From positions 30,774 to 94,773 of the forward strand of contig NZ_KB893389.1 of NCBI RefSeq assembly GCF_000374085.1: DNA of 64,000 nucleotides. The letters are read 5' to 3'. The notes under the pieces are model-generated. The model was not told the DNA's origin. It did no database searches and was given only the letters and a program-made list of their open reading frames with translations. A program made the translations under genes and the position numbers. Position 1 is the first letter of the stretch. The number at the start of each line of letters is the position of its first letter. The DNA comes from Spirosoma spitsbergense DSM 19989. Its GTDB lineage: Bacteria; Bacteroidota; Bacteroidia; Cytophagales; Spirosomataceae. Shown here piece after piece: positions 16,432 to 25,421 of the stretch.

Positions 16432-18851
16432 TGTATTTTCAGCCATTTCTCAAAGAGAGAGACTAGTGACTTTACAACAATGGGTTTTGTCATAAAATCA
16501 TCCATACCCGCTGCCAGACACTTCTCTCGTTCTCCTTTTACAGTGGTAGCCGTCAGGGCAATGATCGGAACCTGATGAGACGGGTCCAATTGCCGAATAA
16601 GCTGTGTAGCTTCATACCCATTCATACCCGGCATTTGGATATCCATCAAGACCAGGTCTGGTCGTTGCTTACTGAACAGGTCTACTGCCTCACGCCCATT
16701 ACCAGCCTCCAGGATCTGTGCATGGGGTATTAGTCTTATAACGATAGTTTTAACCAGCAACTGATTTATCTTGTTGTCTTCAACCACCAATATGCTGATG
16801 GCATGCCTGCCAACCTGAACCGGCGTGTTAGTATCCATAGACAAAAGACTATCGTTTGGCTGGCTTAAGTGGGATAAAGCATGGAACAAGTCCTTCATTT
16901 TAACCGGCTTCACCAAACGCTGATTGATCGCCAATGACTCACTCGCTTTAATCAGGCGTTCATCATCCGATGAGCTATGCAGGAGAATAATGGCTTGTTG
17001 ATTGGTAACCGAGGAGAAATTTCCCCGGATTTTTTCAATGGTTTCCAGGCCGTCCATAAAAGGCATATGGTAATCCATCAGAATCACATCATACGGCCCA
17101 TGCTTAGCTAGCAGTTGAAGGGCCTCGAAACCATTTCTGGCTTCATCAACACTAATTTGTTTTAATAAAAATAGTTGCCGTAAAATCAGACGATTGTTTT
17201 CATTATCATCGACAATCAGTACATGCTTAAGTAAAGTAGTATCCGGCCAGTGAATCGGATCACCGGTGGCTGTTTTAAGCCGTAGGTCGAACGAAAAGCA
17301 GCTTCCTTTTCCGGGTTCGCTCACCAGGTCAAGACGGCTGCCCATCAAGCCCAGCAATTTATTGGAGATGGTCAGGCCAAGCCCGGTTCCTCCATATTTT
17401 TTTGTCGTTGAGGCATCCTCCTGCGAGAAAGCATCAAAGATGCGCGCCTGCATGTCAGCTTTAATGCCAATACCCGTATCTCTCACTTCAAAACGGAAGG
17501 TGACATTTTCCTGGGCAGGATCGGTTAACGGCTTTATTTTTAGTTCAACTTCTCCTTTCTCGGTGAATTTGATGGCATTGCCCAGTAAATTGGTCAGGAT
17601 CTGCTTTAAGCGCACAGAGTCCGTATAAATAAACCGGGGCAAATCGGCGGGCAAATTCAATAGCACTTCAAGCCCCTTATGCTGAGCCTGATACGTAATA
17701 ATATCGGCGGCCTGGCTACTGATTTCGTAGATATCTATTTTCTCCATAGCCAGTTCCAGTTTACCCGCTTCAATTTTAGAAAAGTCCAGAATATCATTGA
17801 TAATGCTTAATAACGCATTGGCCGATTGGTCGACAATGGACAGATACTGATGCTGGGTTTCGTTGAGCGCTGTTTTCAGAACCAGGTCGGTAAAACCGAT
17901 TACCCCGTTCAGCGGGGTCCTGATTTCATGGCTCATATTGGCCAGGAATTCGGATTTAGCGACGCTGGCCTGTTCAGCCTGTTGCTTGGCTTTTTGCAAT
18001 TCCTCCCGTTGTAGACAGGATTCGGTAACATCCCGGGCAATCGCAAACAGATAGCCCGTTCCCGGCTCGGGTGTAGCGACCCATTGCAGATGGCGGTAAG
18101 AACCATTTTGACACTGGAAGCGGTGGGTAAACGTGATGGCTATGTTACCCATCCTTAACTGATTGAGTTCCTGTTGCGTGGCTAATCGGTCATCAGGGTG
18201 AACCAACTCAAAAAAAGACGTGGCTAACAGGTAGTCTTCATCCCAGCCTACTACCTGATGAAAAGCTGGATTTATTTTTTTGAGATACCCGTCGGTACCA
18301 GCGACGAAAATCAAATCATTGGAGAGCGTAAAAAGACGATCAAAATAGGCCAGTTCCTGTTTTTGACGGTTTTCAACGATAAGCGTTATGGCGATGTCAC
18401 CCAACATCACCAATGCCTTCTGTTGAGGTTCTGTAAGCTTTCTGGGTGTGCGATCGATTACGCAAAGTGTGCCTAAAGCATATCCATCAGGGTCAACCAG
18501 CGGATATCCGGCATAAAATCGGATGTTGGGGCCGGATGTGACTAATGGATTTTCCTTAAAGCGAACATCCTGTACGGCATCTTCCACCTCAAAGATGTGG
18601 CTATCCAAAATAGCGTACCGGCAAAAAGCCACATCCCGACTGGTTCCCTCTTCTTCCATGCCTACCCGCGATTTGAACCATTGTCGCTCCTTATCAAGCA
18701 ACGTGACGAGTGAGATCGGTGTCTCACAAATCAGTGATGCCAAGTCAGTGAGTCGATCGAAAGCCTTATCAGGCAGTGTATCCAGAATTTGATACCGGTG
18801 TAAAGCTTCTAATCGCTTCGTCTCGTTAGGGGGAATCAGGGAAGATGTCAC
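16404..18851 (-). CDS. Hybrid sensor histidine kinase (GAF-PAS-HisKA-HATPase-REC-REC)
   Basis: The 815-residue cytosolic protein has a GAF domain (about 25-160), a PAS domain (about 165-285), HisKA with phospho-acceptor His308 (SHEIRTP) and an ATPase domain (N box NLLGNAIKF, G boxes DTGIGI and GGTGLGL). Two receiver domains follow, with Asp593 (LMDYHMP) and Asp737 (LMDIQMP) as phosphoryl acceptors and Lys in KPV and KPI. There is no membrane segment, so it senses an internal signal. It ends at 16404, and a decayed Hpt domain lies directly downstream in another frame, so the phosphorelay has probably lost its original output carrier. No response-regulator partner is adjacent. Confidence 0.93.
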   Translation of the reverse strand: MTSSLIPPNETKRLEALHRYQILDTLPDKAFDRLTDLASLICETPISLVTLLDKERQWFKSRVGMEEEGTSRDVAFCRYAILDSHIFEVEDAVQDVRFKENPLVTSGPNIRFYAGYPLVDPDGYALGTLCVIDRTPRKLTEPQQKALVMLGDIAITLIVENRQKQELAYFDRLFTLSNDLIFVAGTDGYLKKINPAFHQVVGWDEDYLLATSFFELVHPDDRLATQQELNQLRMGNIAITFTHRFQCQNGSYRHLQWVATPEPGTGYLFAIARDVTESCLQREELQKAKQQAEQASVAKSEFLANMSHEIRTPLNGVIGFTDLVLKTALNETQHQYLSIVDQSANALLSIINDILDFSKIEAGKLELAMEKIDIYEISSQAADIITYQAQHKGLEVLLNLPADLPRFIYTDSVRLKQILTNLLGNAIKFTEKGEVELKIKPLTDPAQENVTFRFEVRDTGIGIKADMQARIFDAFSQEDASTTKKYGGTGLGLTISNKLLGLMGSRLDLVSEPGKGSCFSFDLRLKTATGDPIHWPDTTLLKHVLIVDDNENNRLILRQLFLLKQISVDEARNGFEALQLLAKHGPYDVILMDYHMPFMDGLETIEKIRGNFSSVTNQQAIILLHSSSDDERLIKASESLAINQRLVKPVKMKDLFHALSHLSQPNDSLLSMDTNTPVQVGRHAISILVVEDNKINQLLVKTIVIRLIPHAQILEAGNGREAVDLFSKQRPDLVLMDIQMPGMNGYEATQLIRQLDPSHQVPIIALTATTVKGEREKCLAAGMDDFMTKPIVVKSLVSLFEKWLKIQPVEKQVID

Positions 18852-19198
18852 TAATTAATTGTCTAGTTATCTAAGGTGCTAAATTAAAAACTATATATTA
18901 TATATACTCATTATACGGTAACAAAGATAGAAGTAGTTTCCTATTTCAGTCTCTATTTCAGATAAACTTTGTAGTGAGTGCTTGTTGCAAAAGGGCAAAT
19001 TTGTATGACAAGCAACAAGAAGCCCCTCAGGCCAGAATATATTCCTGGCTTAATTTCCGTTGCTGACGTTCCCGAATCAGCACATGGTTTGAGTCGAAAA
19101 GGCGCATCTCAATGCGTTGTTCCTTACCGACTTCTGACGAAAGTGGATTTGACTTTTTTTGGGGTGCCCCTAACCCCGACCATCTCACATCTTAAGTT
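18852..19198. other. Intergenic gap, AT-rich start and a possible coding fragment
   Basis: The first 60 bases upstream of the kinase are strongly AT-rich (TATATATTATATATACTC region) and likely contain its promoter. Further on, a minus-strand frame (about 19199 to 19036) reads EVGKEQRIEMRLFDSNHV and RERQQRKLSQEYILA before a stop. It looks like real protein sequence but I cannot name it; it may be another mobile-element fragment. Confidence 0.35.
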
Positions 19199-19774
19199 TT
19201 ACAGAAACAGTAGTACCTCATTGTGAAGAGCTTCCCGGTGCTGAGCCTTAATTTGTTTAAAAAAAGTAGGGGTTAGGCCGGTGACCTTTTTGAACTGATT
19301 GGATAAATGTGCCACACTGCTGTAATGCAGTTTGTACGCTATCTGGCTAAGACTCAGTTCATCATACAGCAGCAGTTCTTTCACCTTCTCAATACGCTGA
19401 AGGATAAGGTACTGCTCAATGGTACTACCCGTCACCTGAGAAAACAGGTTGGACAGGTAGTTATAATCATAGTCGAGTTTTTTACTGATATACTCAGAGT
19501 TTTTTAGTTTAGATGGTGAGTCTGTGTACTCTACCATGTTAAGAACCGTGGTTTTTATCTTTTCAATCAGGATGGCTTTTTTATCGTCCATTAGTTCGAG
19601 TCCCGATACCAATAAAGCGATTTTCAATTGGTCACGCTGCTTAGCGGTAATAGCTTCCTTGAGCTCTACTTCACCTAATTTCACTACGCTGTAAGCCAGT
19701 CCAAGTTGATACAGGATTGCCTGCACAATTAGTTTACAGCGTCTGGTAACCATGTATTTGATGTAGAGTTTCAT
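19199..19774 (-). CDS. AraC-family transcriptional regulator (short form)
   Basis: The likely start is the ATG at 19772-19774 (MKLYIKYMVTRRCKLIVQAI), giving 191 residues; the frame is open further upstream but the conserved family start is here. The N-terminal part (LGEVELKEAITAKQRDQLKI, LELMDDKKAILIEKIK) is typical of a Bacteroidota group of short AraC proteins without a cupin domain. The C-terminal helix-turn-helix pair is intact (DYNYLSNLFSQVTGSTIEQY, SQIAYKLHYSSVAHLSNQF, KKVTGLTPTFFK). The target is unknown. It lies next to the IS256 remnant and may have been moved with it. Confidence 0.88.
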   Translation of the reverse strand: MKLYIKYMVTRRCKLIVQAILYQLGLAYSVVKLGEVELKEAITAKQRDQLKIALLVSGLELMDDKKAILIEKIKTTVLNMVEYTDSPSKLKNSEYISKKLDYDYNYLSNLFSQVTGSTIEQYLILQRIEKVKELLLYDELSLSQIAYKLHYSSVAHLSNQFKKVTGLTPTFFKQIKAQHREALHNEVLLFL

Positions 19775-19919
19775 GTTGGTAGTTGTTTGGACGAACTGGT
19801 AACTGCTTTGAGCAGGTTCGAAAGGCAGGAGAAGGGAAAGTAATAGAATAGGTGGGTGAATATGCTCGCTGAACTGTGTCAGCGGGGTTAATCGAAGCGA
19901 TGGTGTTTGATCGCTCCTC

Positions 19920-20067
19920 AAAGATAGCGGACTCTAAAAAGTGCTTGAGCAAGGGCACGAATAGTCCGTTTTCGCCCGTCAATGGTTTTCCTTCGTAGAG
20001 GCCGGCACGGACCGCCCCGCTTGGTAGCCGCTTGTTTGAAGGACTCGAAATCAAATTGGTCAGTCAT
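19920..20067 (-). pseudogene. IS256-family transposase, N-terminal fragment
   Basis: From the ATG at 20065-20067 the frame reads MTDQFDFESFKQAA. After a frameshift it continues AGLYEGKPLTGENGLFVPLL and KHFLESAI, the typical beginning of IS256 (mutator-type) transposases. About 50 codons remain, and the DDE catalytic domain is absent. The remnant ends near 19920, where unrelated sequence upstream of the AraC regulator begins. Confidence 0.65.
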
Positions 20068-20148
20068 GATAGTGCAGATAAAAGATTTTTCTTTTCCCCG
20101 GCTCCGGCCGCCCGGTTCTATTCACCCCATGGCCTGACACAGTTCAGC

Positions 20149-20224
20149 GATTGTTAAGCAGTAAAAACATATAGGGGGCAGATTCTCAAACCTGCCCCCT
20201 ATATGTTTTTACTGCTTAACAATC
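20149..20224. terminator. Very long perfect hairpin (33-base arms) over the 3' end of the M43 protease gene
   Basis: Arms 20149-20181 and 20192-20224 are exact reverse complements around a 10-base loop (ATTCTCAAAC). The arm nearer the gene contains the last four sense codons (I-V-K-Q), the TAA stop and 17 bases beyond; the other arm is an inverted copy of the same sequence. The GC-rich apex (GGGGGCAG/CTGCCCCC) with a T-rich stretch would work as a terminator for the minus-strand operon. The arm length is far beyond a usual terminator. Confidence 0.85.
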
Positions 20225-22596
20225 CGTCGCCTGAATACGGCTTCTCCCATTCGTATCTCCACGAAGTATACACCGCTGGGAGCGTATTTGAGGTCGAGGG
20301 GTTGCTGGAAGGTGTCCGTTGTTTTCTGGTGCGCTTGCTGGACGATTTCCGTACCTGCCACCGTACGAACGCCCAGTGTGAGAACACCGCGCAGCGGGCT
20401 GCTGAAAGACACCATCATCTGCCCATCGCTGGGGTTGGGCGTTACCTGAAGGGCCTGTTCCGCCAAGGGCGTGGTAGCCGTGACCGCACCCACCCGAACA
20501 TTCACCGTTACCACTGCCGAGGTGCTGCACAGGTCCGTACCCGTACCAGAAACGGTATAGGAAGCCGTTTGGGTAGGCTGAGCCACGACCTGAGGACCAA
20601 GCGTGGCGTTCAGGGCTGGTCCCGTCCAGGTGTACAGACCCGCACCCCGTGCATTGAGCGTAACCGTTTCGCCGGGGTTGATGAATATAGACGAAGCCGC
20701 TACCTGCACCGAGGACTTCTGTCCAACACGGGCCGTAATATCGTGCGCTACGTTCAGGCCCAGGCTATCCGCATAGCGCAGCCAGTTGCCCTGCCGGTTT
20801 TGCTGCCACGAGGTGGCAAACAGCGACTGACCGTTTTTAGTCGTGATAACGGCCACAGTATCACCCGATGCGTACGGAAACGAGACACCGACATGGAAGG
20901 GTAAGCCACTGACCGGTACATTCCGGTCGAAGGTCACGGTGGTAGCCCGGTTAGCGGCTACGTCCGCCAGAATATCGCGCAGGGGTACATCTTTCTGGCC
21001 CAGAATAGCACCGGGACCATTTTGAAAACCGCGCCCGTTCCAGACCGTTACCGTTACAACCGATTCGCTGGTGGCCCCTTTGGCGGCTTTGGCAACCCCG
21101 AATTTCAGGGCGGCTCCGGCCAGGTTCAGGTAGCCCAGTTTGTTGGCAAAAAACTCGGAAACAGCCTGTACCCGGCGACCATTCTGTCCGGCCACATACC
21201 CAATCCGACTGGTATCGCGCAGGATGGTGGGCGTGCCATTGAAGTTAGTAATATCCGTGCAAAGCCCCTGATTCAATACTTCAATGTATTGGGAGCGCAC
21301 CAAAGGCTCTGACTGACCGGCTGCGTTGGAAACAACTAATCTTACGCCAAAAACACCCGGCTGCGAATACGTAACGACGGGATTCTGCTCGTTGGACGTA
21401 GCGGGTGTCCCGCCTTCGAAGGTCCAGGACCAGGCCGTTGGAAAACCGCTGGAGAGGTCGTTGTACCGAACCGAGCCACCCAGCAACACCTGTTGTGCTT
21501 CGGCCCGGAAGTTAGCCACGGGAATGGTAGCTACTACAGAACCACATACACCAGAGGTGAGCAGGCTGCTCCGGCGCGGGCTGATGTCCATCACCGCCCG
21601 CATCCGGGCTTTCTGACTTAGCGTGAAGATGTTCATACACGCATCGTTCGAATAGTCCATGTAATCCTGCACCAGATTCGTGGCACCACAACTGACCTGC
21701 CCGATTGGGCATCCCTGACTGGCCGCTGCCTGCGGGGGAGTGTCATCGCAAAAATCATCGCCACAATTGGCATCGCCCCAGATGTGGCGTAACCCCAGCC
21801 AGTGCCCCGTTTCGTGGGTCATGGTGCGGCCCAGGTTATAGGTACTACGCATGGTGGGAAAGTTCCCCTTCTCCGAATTTCCGAAGGAACGGTAATCAAT
21901 AACGACCCCATCCGTACTGGCCGGGCTATCGGTAGGAATACCGGGCAGATTGGATTTGCTGGGAAACTGCGCGTATCCCAACACTGACCCACCCCCGGCT
22001 ACCGGTTCGTTCAGGTCCACAACCCATACGTTATAGTATTTATCCGGGTCCCAGTAGGTGCTGGGTTTTAGCACGCCTTCTATATCATTGCGATTCCAGT
22101 TGGCCCGTGCGCCGTTGTACCGGTCGATACCCGGTTCGGCCATGGGCCTCCCCTGCCGGTCCAGAACGGCGGCACAAAATTCAATTTCAATGTCGGCTCC
22201 GATGGCGTTGGTGTTGAAGCCCCGCGTATTAGGGCGCCGACGGAAATCTTCATTCAGGGTTGCAATTTGCGACTGCACCTGCGCCTGACTTAGATTTCGC
22301 CCGGCTCCCACCGCTTCGCCGTTGTGTACGACATGAACGATAATGGGAATGGTAATAACGGGAGCGGCAGGCAACCGGCCCGACTTCATTTGCTGGTTGA
22401 TGATCGTTATCCGTTGCTGTAATTCCCGCTCAAAATCGTTGAGCGCTCCAAGCTCGGGATGGCGCGCCCGCAACAGGCTATCCATTTCCATGGTCACACA
22501 CTGCTGGGTAACCGGCAACGTTTGTGTTTTTACCTGGGCCTGCACCAACGGGTTGAGTAACGTGAGCAGCAACAGGCTAAGTAGTAGTCTGAACAT
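20209..22596 (-). CDS. Secreted M43-family zinc metalloprotease with PKD domain and T9SS sorting domain
   Basis: The start at 22594-22596 gives 795 residues and a clean signal peptide (MFRLLLSLLLLTLLNPLVQA). The catalytic domain of the M43 (pappalysin-like) metzincin family carries the zinc site HETGHWLGLRH at 261-271 and the cysteine-rich DFCDDTPPQ and VQDYMDYSNDACMNIFT stretches. A PKD-like domain follows (about 350-440), then beta-rich modules, and a type IX secretion C-terminal domain (about 715-795; VTPNPSDGQMMVSF to VFRRRIVKQ). The protein should be exported and attached to or released from the surface. It is the last gene of a SusC/SusD operon, 5 bases after a lipoprotein gene, which suggests that it feeds peptides to that transporter. 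Confidence 0.93.
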   Translation of the reverse strand: MFRLLLSLLLLTLLNPLVQAQVKTQTLPVTQQCVTMEMDSLLRARHPELGALNDFERELQQRITIINQQMKSGRLPAAPVITIPIIVHVVHNGEAVGAGRNLSQAQVQSQIATLNEDFRRRPNTRGFNTNAIGADIEIEFCAAVLDRQGRPMAEPGIDRYNGARANWNRNDIEGVLKPSTYWDPDKYYNVWVVDLNEPVAGGGSVLGYAQFPSKSNLPGIPTDSPASTDGVVIDYRSFGNSEKGNFPTMRSTYNLGRTMTHETGHWLGLRHIWGDANCGDDFCDDTPPQAAASQGCPIGQVSCGATNLVQDYMDYSNDACMNIFTLSQKARMRAVMDISPRRSSLLTSGVCGSVVATIPVANFRAEAQQVLLGGSVRYNDLSSGFPTAWSWTFEGGTPATSNEQNPVVTYSQPGVFGVRLVVSNAAGQSEPLVRSQYIEVLNQGLCTDITNFNGTPTILRDTSRIGYVAGQNGRRVQAVSEFFANKLGYLNLAGAALKFGVAKAAKGATSESVVTVTVWNGRGFQNGPGAILGQKDVPLRDILADVAANRATTVTFDRNVPVSGLPFHVGVSFPYASGDTVAVITTKNGQSLFATSWQQNRQGNWLRYADSLGLNVAHDITARVGQKSSVQVAASSIFINPGETVTLNARGAGLYTWTGPALNATLGPQVVAQPTQTASYTVSGTGTDLCSTSAVVTVNVRVGAVTATTPLAEQALQVTPNPSDGQMMVSFSSPLRGVLTLGVRTVAGTEIVQQAHQKTTDTFQQPLDLKYAPSGVYFVEIRMGEAVFRRRIVKQ

Positions 22597-22600
22597 ACAC

Positions 22601-23095
22601 CTATTTGGTCGTAACGGGGTTGAACGTAAACCGATAGCTGGCATTGATATCCGGGAAATAGTATTCAACCGTCATGGTCTGGGCCGTCAGGTTTTTTATT
22701 TTCCAGGGATATACCCCATTGAGCAACGGAATGTAAAACTGTAGCGACGCATTGGCATTGACCAGCGTCCAGGTATCCGTTACGTATATATCCGGGTCGC
22801 TCGCATTACATTTTGTGGCTCCCTCACTGGCTTCAAACTTATGCTCCGCATCGGCGTAAAACGTCAGCAAGTCGTCGGTGATGCAGGGATTTGCATTGAG
22901 TTGATTTACCGGAATTACCGACGAGGCATTGCCATCGTCGATAATCTGTATCGAGACCATTTTCCAGGTCTTCTTCTCCGTTCCTGTCAGCAATTGCGAG
23001 TAGGTTGGAATGACGGGTTCAATCTGTTGAGAACAGCCACCAAGTAGCCAGCCAACCACCCCCGGAATTAGTAAAAAGCGTATAAACTGTCGCAT
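22601..23095 (-). CDS. Lipoprotein of the SusC/SusD-protease locus (lipocalin-like)
   Basis: The 164-residue protein has a lipoprotein signal peptide (MRQFIRFLLIPGVVGWLLGG then Cys21). The mature part begins near KKTWKMVSIQI and is beta-rich, ending in MTVEYYFPDINASYRFTFNP. The pattern (K-x-W-K at the start, TDDLLTFYADAEHKFEASEG) resembles small lipocalin-like lipoproteins often encoded with SusC/SusD pairs. It probably sits on the outer membrane as an accessory binding protein. It lies 5 bases before the metalloprotease start and 30 bases after the preceding gene, so it is cotranscribed. Confidence 0.75.
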   Translation of the reverse strand: MRQFIRFLLIPGVVGWLLGGCSQQIEPVIPTYSQLLTGTEKKTWKMVSIQIIDDGNASSVIPVNQLNANPCITDDLLTFYADAEHKFEASEGATKCNASDPDIYVTDTWTLVNANASLQFYIPLLNGVYPWKIKNLTAQTMTVEYYFPDINASYRFTFNPVTTK

Positions 23096-23125
23096 CCTGT
23101 CGAATCGTTAAAGGTCAATTATTCC

Positions 23126-23986
23126 TCACTGGGGCGTATAGGTCTGGGTGTAGGTAAGGGTCGTATCTTTGGTGCTGCTGAGTGCCAGCGTAAACCGAAG
23201 ATTCAGCGTAATCTTGCGATCTTTAGGGTTCCAGGCACCGGTTCCCGCTATTTTATCCGTCGGCCCCAGTTCCGGATTGGTTTGCGAGGGTACCGTCAGC
23301 GAATTATCACCATTGTCGATAAAGGTTAGCGTTGGACGCTGGGCGTCGAAACTCAGGAACGGAATAACGAGGTTCCAGTTGCTCAGGAGGTAGTTTTTAC
23401 AATCGGTGCTGGTAATCTGAATGTTCGGCACGGTGGCGGTCTGCGCACCATATCGCTGGGTTCCCGTGTACGTGCCGCCGAACAGACAGTCGTCCTGAAT
23501 GACGAAGGTTAGCTGTTTCCCCACGATGTTATTCTTCCCAAACCCAACCTGTAAAGTGCTGGGCGTAACACTGGTCAGCGTAAACGTGAGCGACTGCGAT
23601 TCGAGGATGTTGTTGGCGTTATTGATGAGTTTCAGGACAATATTTCCCGTACTCTTATTGGCCGGAATAACCACTTTTCCTTCAGTACTCTGAATAGTAT
23701 AATCTCTGCCCGCCCGGGCGGTGCCACTCACGGTATAATTGATGGTGATGGGTTCGGCCAGAATTGGCCCAACGTTGTGTACCTGAATGGGAATAGGCTG
23801 GCTGTAACTCTCTTTGTAGGTAACCAGTGTATCCGTGAACCGGACAAAATAGGGTCCTTCGAAGACGCGGTTGACGTCACTGGTTTCGCAAGCAACCGAT
23901 AGCCAGCCAATGAGCGCAACGGCAATCCCCATTAGCCCCCAGTGGCTTATTCGCTGTAGAAAGGTATGTTTTGTTTCTTTTTTCAT
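23126..23986 (-). CDS. Outer-membrane lipoprotein with Calx-beta-like domain
   Basis: The 286-residue protein has a lipoprotein-type signal (ALIGWLSVAC, Cys33). A first beta domain resembles Calx-beta or DUF4843 modules (ITINYTVSGTARAGRDYTIQ, GKVVIPANKSTGNIVLKLIN). A second part has two cysteines (DDCLFGGTYTG, TDCKNYLL) and a beta-rich tail. No catalytic motif is seen. The gene follows susD by 27 bases. Proteins of this kind are usually surface-exposed partners of the SusC/SusD receptor, so a ligand-binding role is likely but inferred. Confidence 0.78.
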   Translation of the reverse strand: MKKETKHTFLQRISHWGLMGIAVALIGWLSVACETSDVNRVFEGPYFVRFTDTLVTYKESYSQPIPIQVHNVGPILAEPITINYTVSGTARAGRDYTIQSTEGKVVIPANKSTGNIVLKLINNANNILESQSLTFTLTSVTPSTLQVGFGKNNIVGKQLTFVIQDDCLFGGTYTGTQRYGAQTATVPNIQITSTDCKNYLLSNWNLVIPFLSFDAQRPTLTFIDNGDNSLTVPSQTNPELGPTDKIAGTGAWNPKDRKITLNLRFTLALSSTKDTTLTYTQTYTPQ

Positions 23987-24013
23987 GTTTTTGTGGGCAA
24001 ACGAGCCGTTGCG

Positions 24014-25387
24014 TTAGTAACCAGAATTTTGGGTCAGCGCGGTGTTTAGCTGGGTTTCCCGCTGGGGTATGGGCCACAGTTCGTAGTGGCTGTCCCAGTT
24101 AGGCGAAAAGGCCGACATTACGGCTTGTGCCCGGCCCGTTCTGACCAGGTCGTACCACCGTTGTCCTTCAAATGCCAGTTCGTACACCCGCTCCCGCTCT
24201 ACGGCCAGCAATACATCAGCCTGCGCCGTGAGGGTTATGGCCGGGGCTTTGGCCCTGGTGCGCAGTATATTCAGATCAGCAACGGCGCCGGTGGCTCCCG
24301 TCAGTTTGCCCTGCTGCGCCCGTGCTTCGGCCCGAATCAGGTATAGTTCTGCCAGCCGCATATACACGATATTGTTGTTATCTTCCGATGCAGTGCCGTA
24401 TTTTCGAACGGTCCAGCCATTATCACTAGCCCGTTGCTGCTGGGCGTTAAAGGTAATAGTCTGGCTCCGCGTACCGGCTTCGGTCGAGATGAGTGCAGCC
24501 ACCAACTGGTTCGACGGGATAACCTCCCGTCGGCCAACGAGCAGGTTGTTCAGACCGGTAGCCGACGTTCCGGGGTCGTCACTCAAACTATAGCCCACTT
24601 CCAGGACGGATTCAGCCGTAAAATCTTTGGTGATAACGTCCGAATAATTGGTCAACAGCGTATATACGCCAGAGCTGATTACCTGCGTGGCGAGGGCTTC
24701 GGCCTGCGCCCAGTTTTTCTGATACAGGTAAAAACGGGCCATAGCCGCCCGGCAATTGACTTTATTCAGATACGTGGCGTTGGTGGTAGCGTTCGTCGAA
24801 GCCGAGGTAACATCCGGCAAATCGGTCAGCGCGGCCTGATAATCGGCTAGTACCGAAGCCAGAATATCAGCTTTAGCCGTGCGGGCTATCTGGGTGTTGG
24901 TCTGGTTATCGGTAGTGGTTACTTTGGGAATGTCGCCGTAGGTATAAGCCCCGATAAAATTAGCCCAGCCACGCATAAACCGGGCTTCGGCCAGTACCTG
25001 TTTCCGCACGTCGTCTTTAACCCCACTAACGTTCGGTAGCCGCTCCAGAATAAAATTAGCCACGTAAATGGTGCTGAACAGGTTATTCCAAAGAACATCT
25101 ACCACGCCATTGGTAGACGTAATTCGTTTGGTACCAAACTGAATGTAGTCGTTAAACGTACCATTCGCCTGGATATAATCGGCCGTAAAATCGCCTGCAA
25201 TCATAGTAGAGGCACCCATACTGCGAAACGCATTGTACAGGCCAATCCGAACGGGCTGCACATCGTTGGGTTCGTTCAACACCAGATCATCGACCAGCAG
25301 ATCGACTGGTTTAGGCTCCAGTATCTGCTGGCATGAGGCCAGAATGGCGAGTGTCAGAACGATACTATATCGAAAGAAACGAATCAT
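24014..25387 (-). CDS. SusD/RagB-family nutrient-binding lipoprotein
   Basis: The start at 25385-25387 gives 457 residues with a lipoprotein signal (MIRFFRYSIVLTLAILASC). The family pattern is clear: QQILEPKPVDLLVDDLVLN near the N-terminus, AEARFMRGWANFIGAYTYG-type helices, the TPR-like fold, and the C-terminal VERERVYELAFEGQRWYDLV followed by LWPIPQRE. Typical length is 450-600. It forms the lid of the neighbouring SusC pore and binds the ligand at the surface. It starts 34 bases after the SusC stop, so both are in one operon. Confidence 0.94.
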   Translation of the reverse strand: MIRFFRYSIVLTLAILASCQQILEPKPVDLLVDDLVLNEPNDVQPVRIGLYNAFRSMGASTMIAGDFTADYIQANGTFNDYIQFGTKRITSTNGVVDVLWNNLFSTIYVANFILERLPNVSGVKDDVRKQVLAEARFMRGWANFIGAYTYGDIPKVTTTDNQTNTQIARTAKADILASVLADYQAALTDLPDVTSASTNATTNATYLNKVNCRAAMARFYLYQKNWAQAEALATQVISSGVYTLLTNYSDVITKDFTAESVLEVGYSLSDDPGTSATGLNNLLVGRREVIPSNQLVAALISTEAGTRSQTITFNAQQQRASDNGWTVRKYGTASEDNNNIVYMRLAELYLIRAEARAQQGKLTGATGAVADLNILRTRAKAPAITLTAQADVLLAVERERVYELAFEGQRWYDLVRTGRAQAVMSAFSPNWDSHYELWPIPQRETQLNTALTQNSGY

Positions 25388-25421
25388 GTTGCAATTGTTA
25401 TCTTCGCCCGTGGGGCATTTA

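Noticed and set aside
18978..19226. Plus-strand frame of 82 codons as a gene
   Set aside because: No family pattern and no convincing ribosome-binding site. The opposite strand looks more like a coding remnant.
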